From the NCBI GenBank assembly GCA_964017065.1, contig OZ024784.1, positions 18,381,490-18,445,489 of the forward strand: DNA of 64,000 nt. Reading direction: 5' to 3'. The notes beneath the pieces are model-generated. The model ran no database searches and was not told the DNA's origin. It was given only the letters and a program-made list of their open reading frames with translations. Source of the DNA: Haliclona indistincta (taxonomy: Eukaryota > Porifera > Demospongiae > Haplosclerida > Chalinidae). Shown here piece after piece: positions 25,190 through 39,095 of this stretch; position 1 is the stretch's first letter, and every line of letters begins with the position of its first letter. The translations under genes were made by a program, and so were the position numbers.

Positions 25190-25237
25190 GCATTATAATT
25201 GATCGAGGTACTGATCTACAGCTTGCACAAAGTCAAA
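25190..25237. promoter_or_regulatory. Very short divergent promoter, ZFYVE26 / SLC46-like gene
   Basis: Only 48 bp separate the farthest-upstream ATG of ZFYVE26 (25189) from the chosen ATG of the SLC46-like gene (25238). Using internal ATG 25171 instead gives 66 bp. Both promoters must overlap transcribed sequence of the other gene or include upstream exons. Confidence 0.5.
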
Positions 25238-26445
25238 ATGTACCGTGAAGATAGCCTCCAGGAGCCTTTTCCGCCCAGCCCTACCAGGGAGTCGAAGGCA
25301 ATTCCTGGTTACCTACCCAGCGATGCCCCTCCTTCGCGCTTCTCTTGGGCAAGGATCAAGTACTTTGTTCTACCTGTAGAACTGGTCGCGTTCCTCTACG
25401 GATTTCAAGTCTACTTTCATTTTCAATTTTACCAGCAGTACTACTACCAGATCCCTGCACGTCAAATTCTTAATCTCTCCTCCAACTTCTCTCACTGTCT
25501 AAATCAAACTAACATTGTTGACATGTCCGATAATAAAACGTTTTCAATCATCCAAAATGATTCTAAACAACTCTTCCTGATCACAGCCATTTGCTCTCAA
25601 CTTCCTTCTATTCCAGTGCTTATATTACTTGGTGGAATCGCCGACAAGTACGGTCGAAAAATAATCCTGTACATAGTATTCACAGCTCAGATATTAGAGA
25701 CTATTGTAGGCTTGGTAGTTGTATACCTCGAGCTGAATATGTACTTTTTACTGATTGGTGGAGTTATAAGTGGTCTTTCCGGCAGCTTTGGAGCAGCTCT
25801 AATTGCAGCAACCACTTATGTTGTTGACATCACTCCAAAACGCTGGCTCACAATTCGAATCGGATTGGTTCAAGTTTTCGCCTTTGTTGGTACGACCGCA
25901 GGTGGGGCAGCTAACAATAGCTGGCTGGGGGGCAATGGCTGTGATTTCCATCCTCCAATGTGGCTCTTGATAGTTGTATCTGTGGTTGCACTATTCTACG
26001 TGTTGATCCTTCCCGAGTCACTGACCAAGGAAAGAAAGAAAGAGCTTCAGATGAAACCCAAGAGAGGTCTGCAAGCATGGATCACTGGAGTGAAAATATA
26101 CTTCTGGCCTAAATTTCTTGGTTTGAGTAGATATTGGAAAGTATTGGTTGCAACCGTAGCTTTGGCTTTTGGAACTATTAATACAATCGGCTTTGTTCAA
26201 ATCTCAACATACTATTTTGAAAACAAGCCATTGGAATGGTCGCTTGAACTAATCAGTTTGTACAATTTAGTAACCTCAGTTGCTCATTGTGTTGCATTGG
26301 TAGTAGTGCTGCCATTACTGGTAGTTATTGGATGTCCTGATTTACTGATCACTCTCATCAGCGTCATCATGGTTACTGCAGTCATTATTTTTTTTGGGTT
26401 TGTTCAGCACTCGTGGCCTGTGTGGCTGATCTTCATAGGTGAGGA

Positions 26446-26492
<47 letters not shown>

Positions 26493-27060
26493 GAAAAATT
26501 GATTGTGCATCTTTCACAGCTGGTTCAGTACAGAGTGCTCAAACCATGATGGCTCCAACATTACGATCAGTGATATCAAAACTAGTTGAACCAGATCATC
26601 AAGGTATATCAGCAAACAATAATGTGCATTACACTCTCATTTTACCAGGCGCCCTATTCTCCTTTATGTTTTCTGTTGAGATGATTTGTAGTATGTTAGC
26701 CACTTTGATATACATAAACCTCTATCAGTCCACTGGAATGATCAATGGAAAGAAAGTCAGTCAAAGTATGGTGTTCTGGGTAATGGCTGGTGTCTGGGCT
26801 GCAGTCATTCCATTTCTGGTGTAAGTTTGCAGCATGATTTTTGCACCGTGTATATCAGATATACTGCTACTATGTAAACAGCTATCACAGTATTGTCTGC
26901 TGTGGAATTGTTTTGCAAAGATAAAGCTTTTATTCTCAATTATTGTAGGCTACTTATGCTGAGCCGCCTGCTGTCCTTTATTCGGCCGGCACACACTGGA
27001 AGTGAAGAGGAAGAGAGAAGGCATCTCATAACAGGGAAAGCGAAGAAAGCAATCCAGTGA
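25238..27060 (+). CDS. SLC46-type major facilitator transporter, copy 1
   Basis: Multi-pass plasma- or lysosomal-membrane transporter related to the proton-coupled folate transporter family (SLC46A1-3). Exons 25238-26438, 26520-26603, 26649-26820 and 26949-27060 give 522 aa. N-terminal hydrophobic helix (VELVAFLYGFQVYFHF), an N-glycosylation-rich first loop (NLSSNFSHC, NQTNIV), the MFS loop-2 motif GGIADKYGRK, about twelve hydrophobic segments, and the SLC46-like block SLELISLYNLVTSVAHC. Intron 1 holds a (GA)n run that stays open in frame and makes a false read-through with an ERERER insert. It is the first of a tandem pair; substrate unknown. Confidence 0.85.
26448..26488. repeat. (GA)n in SLC46 intron 1
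   Basis: GA run just after the donor GTGAGG at 26439. This is one of the few cases in the window where the purine strand is the sense strand. Confidence 0.9.
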
Positions 27061-27388
27061 AAAATACTTTTGGTTTCAAGAACAAGCAGTTTGTTATTTC
27101 AAGAATCAGAAACACCAATATTTTTTTAATGTATATTTACAAAAACCATTAAAGTATCTATGCAAAAACATTGCTCGTCTCTAGCCCATATCTGGTCCTT
27201 TATGAAACTGATTTACCGCCCACGATCGCATTGTGTCGGTCACGAGCCTCGAACGAGCACACGCCCACCCATCTGCGCAGCGCTCCGCTCCACGAGCTGA
27301 GCTCCTAAGACTACTGATCTCTTACACCTCCGTCCGTCATCTTTATGAGCTGCTGTTCCTGAGCTCCTGCCACCGCAGTCAGCAATCA

Positions 27389-29026
27389 ATGGCTACTCCC
27401 AGTCTCACCTTTTCTCAGAGCTTGGTCTGGGCTAAGATCAAGTACTACCTATTACCTGTAGAGCTAGTGGTGTTCCTATATATATTTACATCCTACTTTC
27501 ATTCCCAAATATGCCTGCAGTACTACTACCAAATCTATGCACGCCAAACTCTCAATCTCTCGTCCAACTTCTCTCACTGTCTGAATCAGACAGATATTGT
27601 CGACATGTCTGACAAAGCAACATTCTCACTCATCCAGCAGAACACAGACCATCTTAACTTAATCACTTCTGTTGCATCACAAGCTCCTTCTGTCCTTGTT
27701 CTTGTCATGCTTGGCGGGTTTGCTGACAAGTTTGGTCGAAAGAGCATCATGTTTGTGATGTTCATAGGTCTGTTGATTCAGTCAATCAATGGCGTAGTAG
27801 TGGTGTACTACCAGCTCAATATGTACTTGTTTCTGATTGGCAGGGTAGCTTATGGAATAACAGGTGGGTTTGGAGCAGCTTTAATTGCTGGTTATTCCTA
27901 TGTTGCTGACATCACTTCAAAGCGATGGCTCACTATTCGCATCGGATTGGTTCAACTGGCTATTTTTGCTGGAACTGCTGCTAGTGGAGCTGCTTCCAAT
28001 AGCTGGCTGGGCAGCAATGGCTGTGATTTCCACCCTCCAATGTGGCTGATGATAGTAACATCAGTGATCTCAATACTCTATGTTGTGATCCTTCCCGAGT
28101 CACTGACCGAGGAGAGAAAGAAAGAGCTTCAGATGAAACCCAAGGGAGGTCTGCAGGCGTGGGTCACTGGATTCAAAATCTACTTCTGGCCTCCATATCT
28201 TGGTTTCAGTAACTATTGGAAAGTATTGGTTGCAACAGTGGCTATGGGTTTAGTAGTTCTTAATGAAATTGGTTCTGGTCAAATCATGACTTATTTCTTA
28301 GAGAACAAGCCTCTTGAATGGTCACTTGAGCTCATTAGTATGCTCAGTATGACCACCTCGATCTTTCACTGCTTTGCATTGCTAGTTGTGCTGCCAATAC
28401 TGGTACTCATTGGGTTCAATGATGTGCTGATTTCTCTAATTGGTGTCGTAATCACTTGCGGGGCTGTTATCTCTTTTGGGTTTATTCAGCACTCCTGGCC
28501 CGTGTGGCTGATCTTCATAAGTGAGTATCATCTCTATACTATATCACTCGGTGTATTGTTGCTATATAGTTGGTTGTGTACAGAGTTTCTCAGCTCTAGT
28601 AACTCCATCCATCAGATCAATGATGTCTAAACTGGTTGAACCTGACGACCAAGGTGAGACTCGTTCACTTCACACTATGTATCACAAGCTCTTAATGACT
28701 AGGTGCTCTGTTCTCATTTCTGTTCACTGTTGAAATGTCAAGTGGTGTTGCAGCTAGTGTGATCTACATGAACCTCTATCAGTCCACTGGAATGCTTGGC
28801 GGGAAAAAAGTCAGCCAAAGTCTGATGTTCTGGGTAATGGCAGGTATCTGGGGAGCAGTGATTCCTCTCTTACTGTGAGAAAGTGTGGAAATGCATTACC
28901 AATCCTGACACATATTTTTACAGGTTAATTTTAATAAACTTATTAATAACCTGGATGCAGAGACCATCGACTTACGATGATGAAAAGAAACCTCTTTTAC
29001 CACCCAAGAAAAACGCAATCCAGTAA
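27389..29026 (+). CDS. SLC46-type major facilitator transporter, copy 2
   Basis: Tandem paralogue of the preceding gene. Start chosen at 27389 (MATPSLTFSQS), matching the paralogue's membrane start; the open frame extends upstream to 27233 without family similarity. Exons 27389-28520, 28570-28653, 28703-28874 and 28924-29026 encode 496 aa. The three introns match the paralogue in position and phase, and each is 49 nt in my model. It conserves NLSSNFSHCLNQTDIVDMSD, LGGFADKFGRK, NSWLGSNGCDFHPPMWL and PLEWSLELISM. The C-terminal tails diverge (this copy ends DEKKPLLPPKKNAIQ, a possible sorting-type tail). It probably arose by local duplication. Confidence 0.85.
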
Positions 29027-29142
29027 TCAAACAATTACTATTGTCATAAAAATATCTACAACATACATCAGCAATATACTATTATTATACAAAATAACGG
29101 TGATCAGTAGATTGGTAAGGTCGTCTAATAGTGATCTACTGG

Positions 29143-30396
29143 TCAAGCCCAGTCGCTTGGTCGTGAGTCTACCCTCTTCTTGATAATATGTCGACTACCA
29201 GTGCTGCCATAGTTTTGGTGTTTCAGCAAATACTGCTCCGATAGTTCATCGACAATACGTTGATCCTCTGGCGTCAGGTCTGCCGTGAACACAAGCTCTT
29301 GTTTGTCAGAGTGAATGAACTCCATTAGCCTGTCTCGGATGCCGTTACCAACCGCTGTCTCCTCCAGCATCATCCTGCTGCCTCCTCTATCACTCTGCTG
29401 CTCCGGATAACTTCTTCCTTCTTCCACAAGCCTCCTGCTCTTCTCCTCTGTCTGCCTGGCTGGAGTGTCCCCAACTCTAGACCATATTTTACTGCTATAG
29501 CACGGCGGCTTCCAGTTCGCCCTCTGATACTCAGCCACCATTTCCAGTACCCTCTTTGCTGCCTCATCCTCAGCTGCTTTCCTTGTGTGAGAGCTTTGTT
29601 GTGATATCATAACCTCATTAACAAACACCTTAGTCACATGACTAGCTCCACCATCAGCTTCATGCCCAGTGAAAGAGATAGTAGTGTCTACTGATCGGCA
29701 GAGCCTAGTCAGTATCTGTGATGGATAGGGCCCACCATTACAATCACCACACACACACTTCTGAGCAAGCATCTTTATCACTTCTCCAGAGCCGCTGCTG
29801 CTCCCATGATCTTTTCCTCCTTCATGCACAACAGCAGGAGAGTAGGAGGGTCGCTTGCTGTCTTGACTGGAGGTGCGTTTTTGCTGAGAGGGAGTCTCGT
29901 GCTGTCGACGAATTGAAGAGATGAAGAAGTCTAGTTGCTCTGTGAGTGATTCATAAGACATCGGCTCATCTGAGGAGCTCTGACTATCACTAGCTGCTAG
30001 AGGACTGTCACTAGGTCCACTGGAGAGATGGCTTACTTTCCCAGACTTAGGTGTTACTTCACAAGTTGACGAAGTCCGCCTCTTCAGTGTTGTCCTCCCT
30101 TTGACCGTCGTATGAGGAGCATCGTCTGTCATAAAATGGTTATCATAGCCATGGTCATGAAGCCAATGCCTCAAGTCAGATTTGCGTGGGACTGGGAAGT
30201 TACGGATCCTTTCCACGGCCTTCTTAGGATAGCTACAGCCCAGGAAGTTTATGTTAGCCCACAGCATAGACAGAGACACTGCAGTTTCTTCAGAATAGTC
30301 TTCCATGAACTCGTGAACAAACCTATATCGACACTGCCACTGGAACAAGGTCTCCCACGGGCAACGATCCAGTCTTAACTTCGGAGAGGCGGCCAT
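29143..30396 (-). CDS. CDKN2AIP: CDKN2AIP-like protein (XTBD domain plus dsRNA-binding-like domain)
   Basis: Single exon. Start chosen at 30396 (MAASPKL, good context) rather than the upstream in-frame 30462; 417 aa. Residues about 10-75 resemble the XRN2-binding XTBD domain found in CDKN2AIP and NKRF (SLSMLWANINFLGCSYPKKAVERI). Residues about 120-190 are a Ser-rich linker. Residues about 215-300 look like a double-stranded RNA binding fold (TKVFVNEVMISQQSSH, RKAAEDEAAKRVLEMVAEY), as at the C-terminus of CDKN2AIP. The expected role is nuclear/nucleolar, restraining or localising the exonuclease XRN2. It is head to head with the next gene across 32 bp and convergent with SLC46 copy 2 (116 bp). 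Confidence 0.75.
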   Translation of the reverse strand: MAASPKLRLDRCPWETLFQWQCRYRFVHEFMEDYSEETAVSLSMLWANINFLGCSYPKKAVERIRNFPVPRKSDLRHWLHDHGYDNHFMTDDAPHTTVKGRTTLKRRTSSTCEVTPKSGKVSHLSSGPSDSPLAASDSQSSSDEPMSYESLTEQLDFFISSIRRQHETPSQQKRTSSQDSKRPSYSPAVVHEGGKDHGSSSGSGEVIKMLAQKCVCGDCNGGPYPSQILTRLCRSVDTTISFTGHEADGGASHVTKVFVNEVMISQQSSHTRKAAEDEAAKRVLEMVAEYQRANWKPPCYSSKIWSRVGDTPARQTEEKSRRLVEEGRSYPEQQSDRGGSRMMLEETAVGNGIRDRLMEFIHSDKQELVFTADLTPEDQRIVDELSEQYLLKHQNYGSTGSRHIIKKRVDSRPSDWA

Positions 30397-30428
30397 TTTT
30401 GAAACCGTATGTACACGAGGATAATAAA
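30397..30428. promoter_or_regulatory. 32-bp gap between two divergent start codons
   Basis: Between ATG 30396 (minus, CDKN2AIP-like) and ATG 30429 (plus, NEPRO-like). Both starts have an AAAATGGC context resembling a YY1 initiator motif. The 5' UTRs or promoters must overlap the neighbouring coding sequence. Confidence 0.5.
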
Positions 30429-31904
30429 ATGGCGGAACAGGAACCGGGCGGATCACGACCACGTGGAGTAGCTTTTCGCTGTCAGAGCATGGATCTAGGT
30501 CAAAACGAACCCAAGGAGGCTTTAGTCACTCTCAACAAGATGGTTCCACGGCTCTCTCTCGTACATCTTGAGAACGAGTTGCGAGTTCTCTCTCGGGTGC
30601 TCTACCGCGGCAAGAGCCAACACAGAAGAGAGAAAGGTTTCCAGAAAATGACCAAGGCAAGAACGAGGACATCGTGACCTGATACCAGTTTCCCTCCAGG
30701 TGTGTAAACAGGTCAAGCGATGCGTCGACGAAGACGTCTTTCTCGCCATCAAACAGCTATCCCAGCGGTATGACGTCACTATGAAATTTGCACCAATCAC
30801 AGGCTTCGTGTTCACTCAGGCATAAAGAGCGCGCGAGCCAGCTGGGACCTCACTTGTTACAAGCAGCTAAGAAACTAGTGCAGAATACTGCATTCATCAA
30901 ACAACTACTGAGTTTCATGGAGAAGGCGTTCATGTTAGTATCATGCTGTTATAGAGTCTTGTTGTATTATAGTGGTCTGCAGCGATCTCTTGCAGCAGCT
31001 GAATATGAACTTGTTCGTTCCATACAATCTCGTGATGAGTGCTTCTCTCAGCAGGCTCTGGTCAGCACACTCAATCACTGAAGTATGCTCTTTTTATTTT
31101 TCTCACTATAAGCAGGTTTTCGTTGAAGCTGCATCTCACAGCATTGTGTGAGACTCATTCTCACCTCCAGCTGCTTGGAGAGCTCTGTGGTCAGCACAGT
31201 CTACCACAGCTACCACCCAGCCTCTCAGCAGCAAAAACAACTGCACCAACTAAAGTTACAGAAGGTCTCCAAATACTTGTTTGCTCTACACTTGATACCT
31301 TTCTGTGTTACTGCAGTTTCTTTGGGTGAAGACTTACTAGCTCAGAGAATGAAGGATTTTGCTCTCCCATCAACAAATAAACAATCACTAGTACGAATGG
31401 GTACATAACAATGATGCCTTATGCTTTCTCTCTCTGCAGACAACTGCCATAAAACAGGATACCTGCACTGCAGCATCACTTGATACAAAACAGTGTCACA
31501 ATCCTTCAGAGCAGCTGATAAGCTCTCGAGTACCGTTACACCAAGATCCATCAGTGACCTCTCATCAGCAACAAGTAGAACAAAAACAAGAACAAAAGCT
31601 AATGCGTCATGAAGCTAGAGGCGATGTTTTAGTTAGATGCAAGACTTTCAGACCTCGTGTGAAAAGCAGAAGATTACTGAATCGACTAAGGAAGAGAAGA
31701 AAGTATAGAGTTCCTCTCAAATCTTTTCGTCGCTACCAGACACCGTGGAAAGCTGACAGATGTTACACGGCTTCACTACGCCGCTATAGTAGCAGAAAGA
31801 TATTGAGTCAGGATAAACAACTTCAATCACAGACTGCATTGCAAAAGAGAATTGCAAGCAATCACATGATTGATGACATATTCAGTATACTAGAAAAAAA
31901 ATAA
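30429..31904 (+). CDS. Basic nucleolar-type protein, possibly NEPRO/RMP1-like
   Basis: Start 30429 (MAEQEPGGSR). Exon 1 30429-30656, then a 43-nt intron with a GC donor (AAG|GCAAG), exon 2 30700-30767, a 52-nt intron, and exon 3 from 30820. The middle exons between about 31080 and 31430 are uncertain. The final exon (about 31437-31904) is strongly basic (RVKSRRLLNRLRKRRKYR) and ends NHMIDDIFSILEKK. The helical start (LVHLENELRVLSRVLYRGKSQHRREKGF then VCKQVKRCV) resembles the N-terminal region of nucleolus and neural progenitor protein (NEPRO, related to the RNase MRP subunit Rmp1). That identification rests on pattern memory only, so the symbol is left empty. Confidence 0.45.
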
Positions 31905-31998
31905 ATAGATTTTTACAGCGGATTTTTACACTGTCTACAAGTTTTAATGTGAGCCTGAGCGAGCTGTTTCGTGCTCATTAAAATTCCATCTGTTAAAG

Positions 31999-34125
31999 AT
32001 GGCTGGTCCGTTTTGGAGTCTGCTGACCTCTCTGGGTGCTGGGATTAACGTATTTGCTGTGCTCTACGTTCTGGTTGGATTTGCTTTAGTGCGCTCTGTC
32101 GCTCTCTCCGTCCTCGCCTTCCTTGCCTTGGGGGGTTGGGATGCACTGCGTACTGTGCTTAGGATTGTGTACAGGGACTTTAGGTAAGAATGACTAACTA
32201 ATTATTCTATCTCTATTTGTTGCTATTATTATTAACTTCAGGTATATAAAGACAATATATCCGCTTCTTAATGTTGTAGCTAACTTCAAAAAGAATAAAA
32301 AGAGCATTGGCGATGTATTTAGTGAGACAGTCTCTCGTCATCCTGATAAACCAGCTATAATATTTGAAGATCAATGTTGGTCCTTCCGTCAGTTAGATTG
32401 CTTTGCCAATCAAGTGGGTCACTACTTTCTTAAGCATGGTCTGAAGAAAGGAGACACAGTGGCTATGTTCATGGAGAACTGTCCAGAGTTTGTTGGTACT
32501 TGGCTTGGTCTGAGTAAGATTGGAGTCAAAGCATCGTTCATTAATTGCAATCTTCGCAAAGCAGCTCTTCTTCACTGTCTCAATGTCTGTCAATCCAAGG
32601 CCATTGTTTATACTGCTAGTCTAGGGAATGGACTCAAAGCTGTTCATGGTGACCTGGATGATACACTGCAGAGAAATTGCTTCTCATTAGAAGGAGACGA
32701 CCTTCTCCTTTTAGCGTCAAGTAATTTAGAGACAGAGATGGAATCCATGTCAACTGATGCTCCTCCTCATGGAGCTAGTGATGGTAATGGGTATCAACCA
32801 ATCATTGGGTCTATAATAACTATCACACAGATATTGTGTTCTTCATCTATACCTCTGGAACAACAGGACTGCCCAAGGCTGTACCTATATCCATGAATAA
32901 GTATGTTTGTATGCCAAATAAAATAGATATTTTATGCCATCTATAGGTTGTTCAGTAGTGGTGTAGGATATTCATTGTTGCTGGGTTGCCACTCTCAGGA
33001 CAATGTCTACTGCACTTTACCACTCTATCATACAGTTGCCTCAGTGAATACAACTAGTATGGTTTTCTACACAGGAGCCACTTTAGTGATGCGGAGAAAG
33101 TTTTTAGCCAGTCAGTTCTGGAATGATTGTGTGAAACACAAGTGCACTGTAAGTATAATAACACCGCTAGCATTGATCATTAATCATTTTGGATACAGAT
33201 TGTCATATATATTGGAGAGATCTGTCGTTACTTGTTGACACAACCTGATAGACCATCAGACACAAAGCACTGTATTAGGGTAGCAACTGGGAGTGGACTA
33301 AGGCCACAGATATGGGAGAAATTTCAAAACCGGTTTAACATACCATTGATCATTGAGAGCTATGGCTCTACAGAAGGCAACGCTTTGTGTATGAATACCA
33401 CTGGAAAAGTTGGATCATGTGGCTTCATGCTGCTAATTGGGGAAAATAAGAAAATTCTGAAGATAGATCCAGAGACTAAAGAGTTGCTTCAAGATAGTAA
33501 TGGCCGATATATTCAAGCTGGGATCAATGAACCAGGAGAGATGGTTGGTCGCATTACCAAAGCTACACCATTTATAGGTTATACTGATCAAGCAGCTACT
33601 AGGAAGAAGATATTACAAGATGTGTTTGAAAAGGGAGATGGCTATGCTCGTAGTGGGGACCTTATGCGTATGGATGAGGAAGGATACTTGTACTTCTGTG
33701 ATCGACTTGGAGACACATATCGATGGAAGGGAGAGAATGTATCTGCTACTGAAGTAGAGGGAGCCATGGTTACCATATTAGGACCACGAGAGGTGGTTGT
33801 GTTTGGAGTAGATGTTCCTGGTGCAGAGGGAAAGGCTGGTATGGCCTGTATCGTGGGTGATGAGGAGTCAGTAGATGTTGAGGGACTGGCTGAGAAGGTG
33901 TTTCATTTTCTTCCTCCATATGCCGTCCCTCGGTTTGTACGTCTCATCCAGCAAGCTGACCTGACAGGAACCTTCAGATTCCAGAAGACTCGACTCTGCA
34001 AGGAGGGATATGATAAGGAGAAAACAACCGATCCAGTGTTCATACTGGACACAGCCGAGAGGAGCTATGTACCACTGGATGAGGACAAGTACCTACTGCT
34101 GCAGAATGGAGAGCATCGTCTATAA
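31999..34125 (+). CDS. SLC27A: Very-long-chain acyl-CoA synthetase / fatty acid transport protein
   Basis: Activates long and very-long-chain fatty acids to acyl-CoA at membranes. Exons 31999-32183, 32242-32783, 32831-32900, 32947-33148 and 33199-34125; 641 aa, the usual size. An N-terminal hydrophobic segment (LGAGINVFAVLYVLVGFALV) is a membrane anchor. The AMP-binding P-loop IYTSGTTGLPK is recovered only by removing a 47-nt intron (32784-32830), which restores frame as ASD-DIVFFIY. FATP signatures follow: IVIYIGEICRYLL, RVATGSGLRPQIWEKFQNRF, IESYGSTEGN and YARSGDLMRMDEEGYLYFCD, then RWKGENVSATEVE. It ends convergently with RNF14 (135 bp). I would not assign a paralogue number. Confidence 0.93.
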
Positions 34126-34260
34126 TTAGTGACATAGTACTCCACATGCATGATTATTGTCCTGAAAATATAATTATTTTTGAACACGATTTGATAGTCA
34201 CTAAAATATAAAAATATTTTTTTAGAAAGTTGTGTTTCAATAATAGACTGAGTGATATCT

Positions 34261-35392
34261 TTAGCTCTGTTTGTTGGTCAATATTTCTTTGTCTTCTTCA
34301 AATGTTGTGAACTCTTTGCAGCCGTATTCGCTGAAATGGTAGCGACCAAAACACGGCTCCTTACAGAGATGGCAGAATGGAAACGCACACCTTCTGCACC
34401 TTATCCTGTTATTATTGGTTGGTTTGTTCTCGACCTGTACTTAAGAAAAATGACCACACCTTCTGCTCCACCTACTCCTACCTGCTCACACCGAGGACAT
34501 TTTGAGAATAGTAACACTTCTAAGTCGTCTTCTTGGTCAGGATACTCAGCTTCTTCCTCATCTTTTGGTGGTAGATAATCGTCATTGCGAAACAATGCGC
34601 ACACTAGGTCATCGAAATGCTCATATCTACAGTAGCAGTACAACTAATGCACACACACCCATGGAGGCGGAGCTTACCCAATAGATATTCGACCACACAA
34701 CCAACAGAACGAGGCCTTGCACCTCCAACACACCATATAGTTACAGCCGCCATTCTTCTGTATGACGAATGAGCATTTCGGGCATGGCTTGACACTGTCA
34801 TGTGACCGCATCCAGGCAGTACTCTGAGTATGAGTAAATTGATTGAAGGTATTCTTGTACATAATGGTTCTTATGCAGCCAATACCTTCATTTCTTCAAT
34901 TCTTCTCAAAACCTCTTCATCACTTCTCTTGCTAGCGGCCTCTCCCTTCTCATTCTGGGCAGCCTCTACTTTCTCTAACTTTGGAAAGAACAACAACCAC
35001 TACCTCACTTCACACGCTTGTCTATAACCAACTTTCTCTAAAGTAGAGCAGCGTTCTATCCCGTGCCATGTCTGCTTACATAGCTTACAGAATGGGAAGC
35101 TACACTGCTGACAGACAGCCACATCAGAGGAGGGGTCTGAAACAACACGAGCGCCACAACCAACTCGAGGGCAGAACACCATCCCAGGAATACAGTCCAG
35201 TTCAAGATCATTGTGTAGTCGGAGATACCTGAACATGCAAGCAAGTGTGTGATAGTTTTATAGTAATTTGATACATACCTTTGATAGGTGTCATTAGGAA
35301 GAAGGTTCTTTATTAGTGAGTCAGGAAGGACAGCAGTACAGCTGGTGTTAGGACAGGTGATCTCAGCATAGAGACCTTCCTGAACAAGAGTC

Positions 35393-35468
<76 letters not shown>

Positions 35469-36297
35469 AGAAAGAGAGAGAGAGAGAGAGAGAAGTGAGT
35501 GAGCGAGTGATTGCGAGAATGAGCGAAGACTGTGTGTGATTATGTGAATTAGTGAGTGAGTGAGTCCATTACTTGACAGTAGCAAGCTAGGCAGTCCCTA
35601 CAGCATAGTCCACCTTCATCCTCACAGCTCTGACAGCGTTCACTGAACAGCTTTCCTTGTTTCGTCTCACAGCAGATAACACACTCGTGGGTCTCCTGAA
35701 GGAACAGCTGATGCTTCTGATACTCATCGTGAGCCACAATGTCCGCTCTTTGAGAAACACTTCGTAGAAACAGCTTTGAGGAGGCCCCTACATCAGAAGT
35801 ATCGTTTTGCTGCAATTTACAATGTTCTCTAGCTAGTTCATTTGATAGGTAACTGATCCATTCAAAGACTACCGGCCAGCCTGGAGTGTATAGAGCCTCA
35901 AGGTTCTCTCTGAGTGACGCCATGTGTTTTTGATTGCCGCTCAGCCAGCGAGCTGACAAATGGAAGACAGGACAGGATTGGGAAGGGTAGTCGTCAGGAT
36001 AACGAACATACAGTGTTAGATTAGGGAGGTGGGTGACACGCACTAGAGGCACTCCACTGGGCTCTGATACCAGCTCTATCTCGCCATCTACCACCACAGA
36101 CACTTCTACCTACAGAGAGAATAGTCCATATCACTATTTTTGCAGCCCCTGGTGTGTCCTCTATAGCAGAGACTAACCAGATACTCTCTTCCGGCCTTTA
36201 AAACCTTCATTTCATCGCCATAAATGCTCGTCAAGGACTCTATCTCTTGCTGCCGCTGCTCAGCATCGTCCTCTCCACCTTCAACCTTTTCTGCCAT
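34261..36297 (-). CDS. RNF14: RBR E3 ubiquitin ligase, RNF14 type
   Basis: RING-between-RING ubiquitin ligase. Start 36297 ([10 protein letters not shown]). Exons include about 36176-36297, about 35574-36110, about 35281-35391, about 35000-35229 and three or so more ending at 34261. An RWD domain opens the protein ([17 protein letters not shown] ... [20 protein letters not shown]). RING1 starts [16 protein letters not shown] includes [11 protein letters not shown] and [19 protein letters not shown]2 reads [20 protein letters not shown] then [10 protein letters not shown], with the catalytic Cys of RBR ligases in NGGCNYM. Beyond RING2 there is an extra Cys/His cluster ([30 protein letters not shown]). 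It is head to head with GCNA. Confidence 0.85.
35393..35495. repeat. (GA)n microsatellite, about 100 bp
   Basis: Intron of RNF14. The sense strand is (CT)n ending CCAG at the 3' splice site before the exon [15 protein letters not shown]. Confidence 0.95.
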
Positions 36298-36366
36298 TAT
36301 TTTAAGATTTACGCTCCGCCCATTTGACCACGCCTTGTCATGTTTTCCCGGTAAAATTCAATTCAA
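36298..36366. promoter_or_regulatory. Divergent promoter region, RNF14 / GCNA
   Basis: 69 bp separate the start codons of RNF14 (36297, minus) and GCNA (36367, plus). Inferred from orientation. Confidence 0.5.
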
Positions 36367-38726
<2,360 letters not shown>

Positions 38727-39095
38727 CATTTTTATAACCCAATCACTCTGTGCTGTTTCTATCTCTCTTTTGAACATAAAGTATTTTTTCAGTGAAACAA
38801 TCTCAGCTGCAAATCGGGTGTTGAATTTTTTAGTCTTGTAAACTCATCAGGTGATGATGTAGCCTCGTTCCCTGCCAAGAAGCCTGTGTCCTTGTTGCAC
38901 GTAAGACAGCAGCAAACAGGAGCTTGTTACTTGCACTAGTAAACAGCACGATCAAGTAAAGCGTGACTGCACTCGTTTCTTGTAGAGTGACAAGACACCT
39001 GAATTTTTATAAGTAGCCTAAGTAGGTGGGCAGTTGACCAATCAGATTGCTAATGAATCAGTGAAGGAGTCTGTGCAACAGCAGGCGAACTCGTC
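38727..39095. other. Intergenic, GCNA to P450
   Basis: 369 bp holding the GCNA 3' end (possibly an alternative last exon near 38793) and the P450 promoter. I see no RNA gene or repeat. Confidence 0.4.

Noticed and set aside
25199..26824. A 541-aa single reading frame for the first SLC46 gene
   Set aside because: It reads through two introns (26439-26519 and 26604-26648); the paralogue and the splice signals show both should be removed.
32808..32830. A 22-nt intron in SLC27
   Set aside because: Too short. A 47-nt intron (32784-32830) with donor GTAATG restores the AMP-binding motif in phase.
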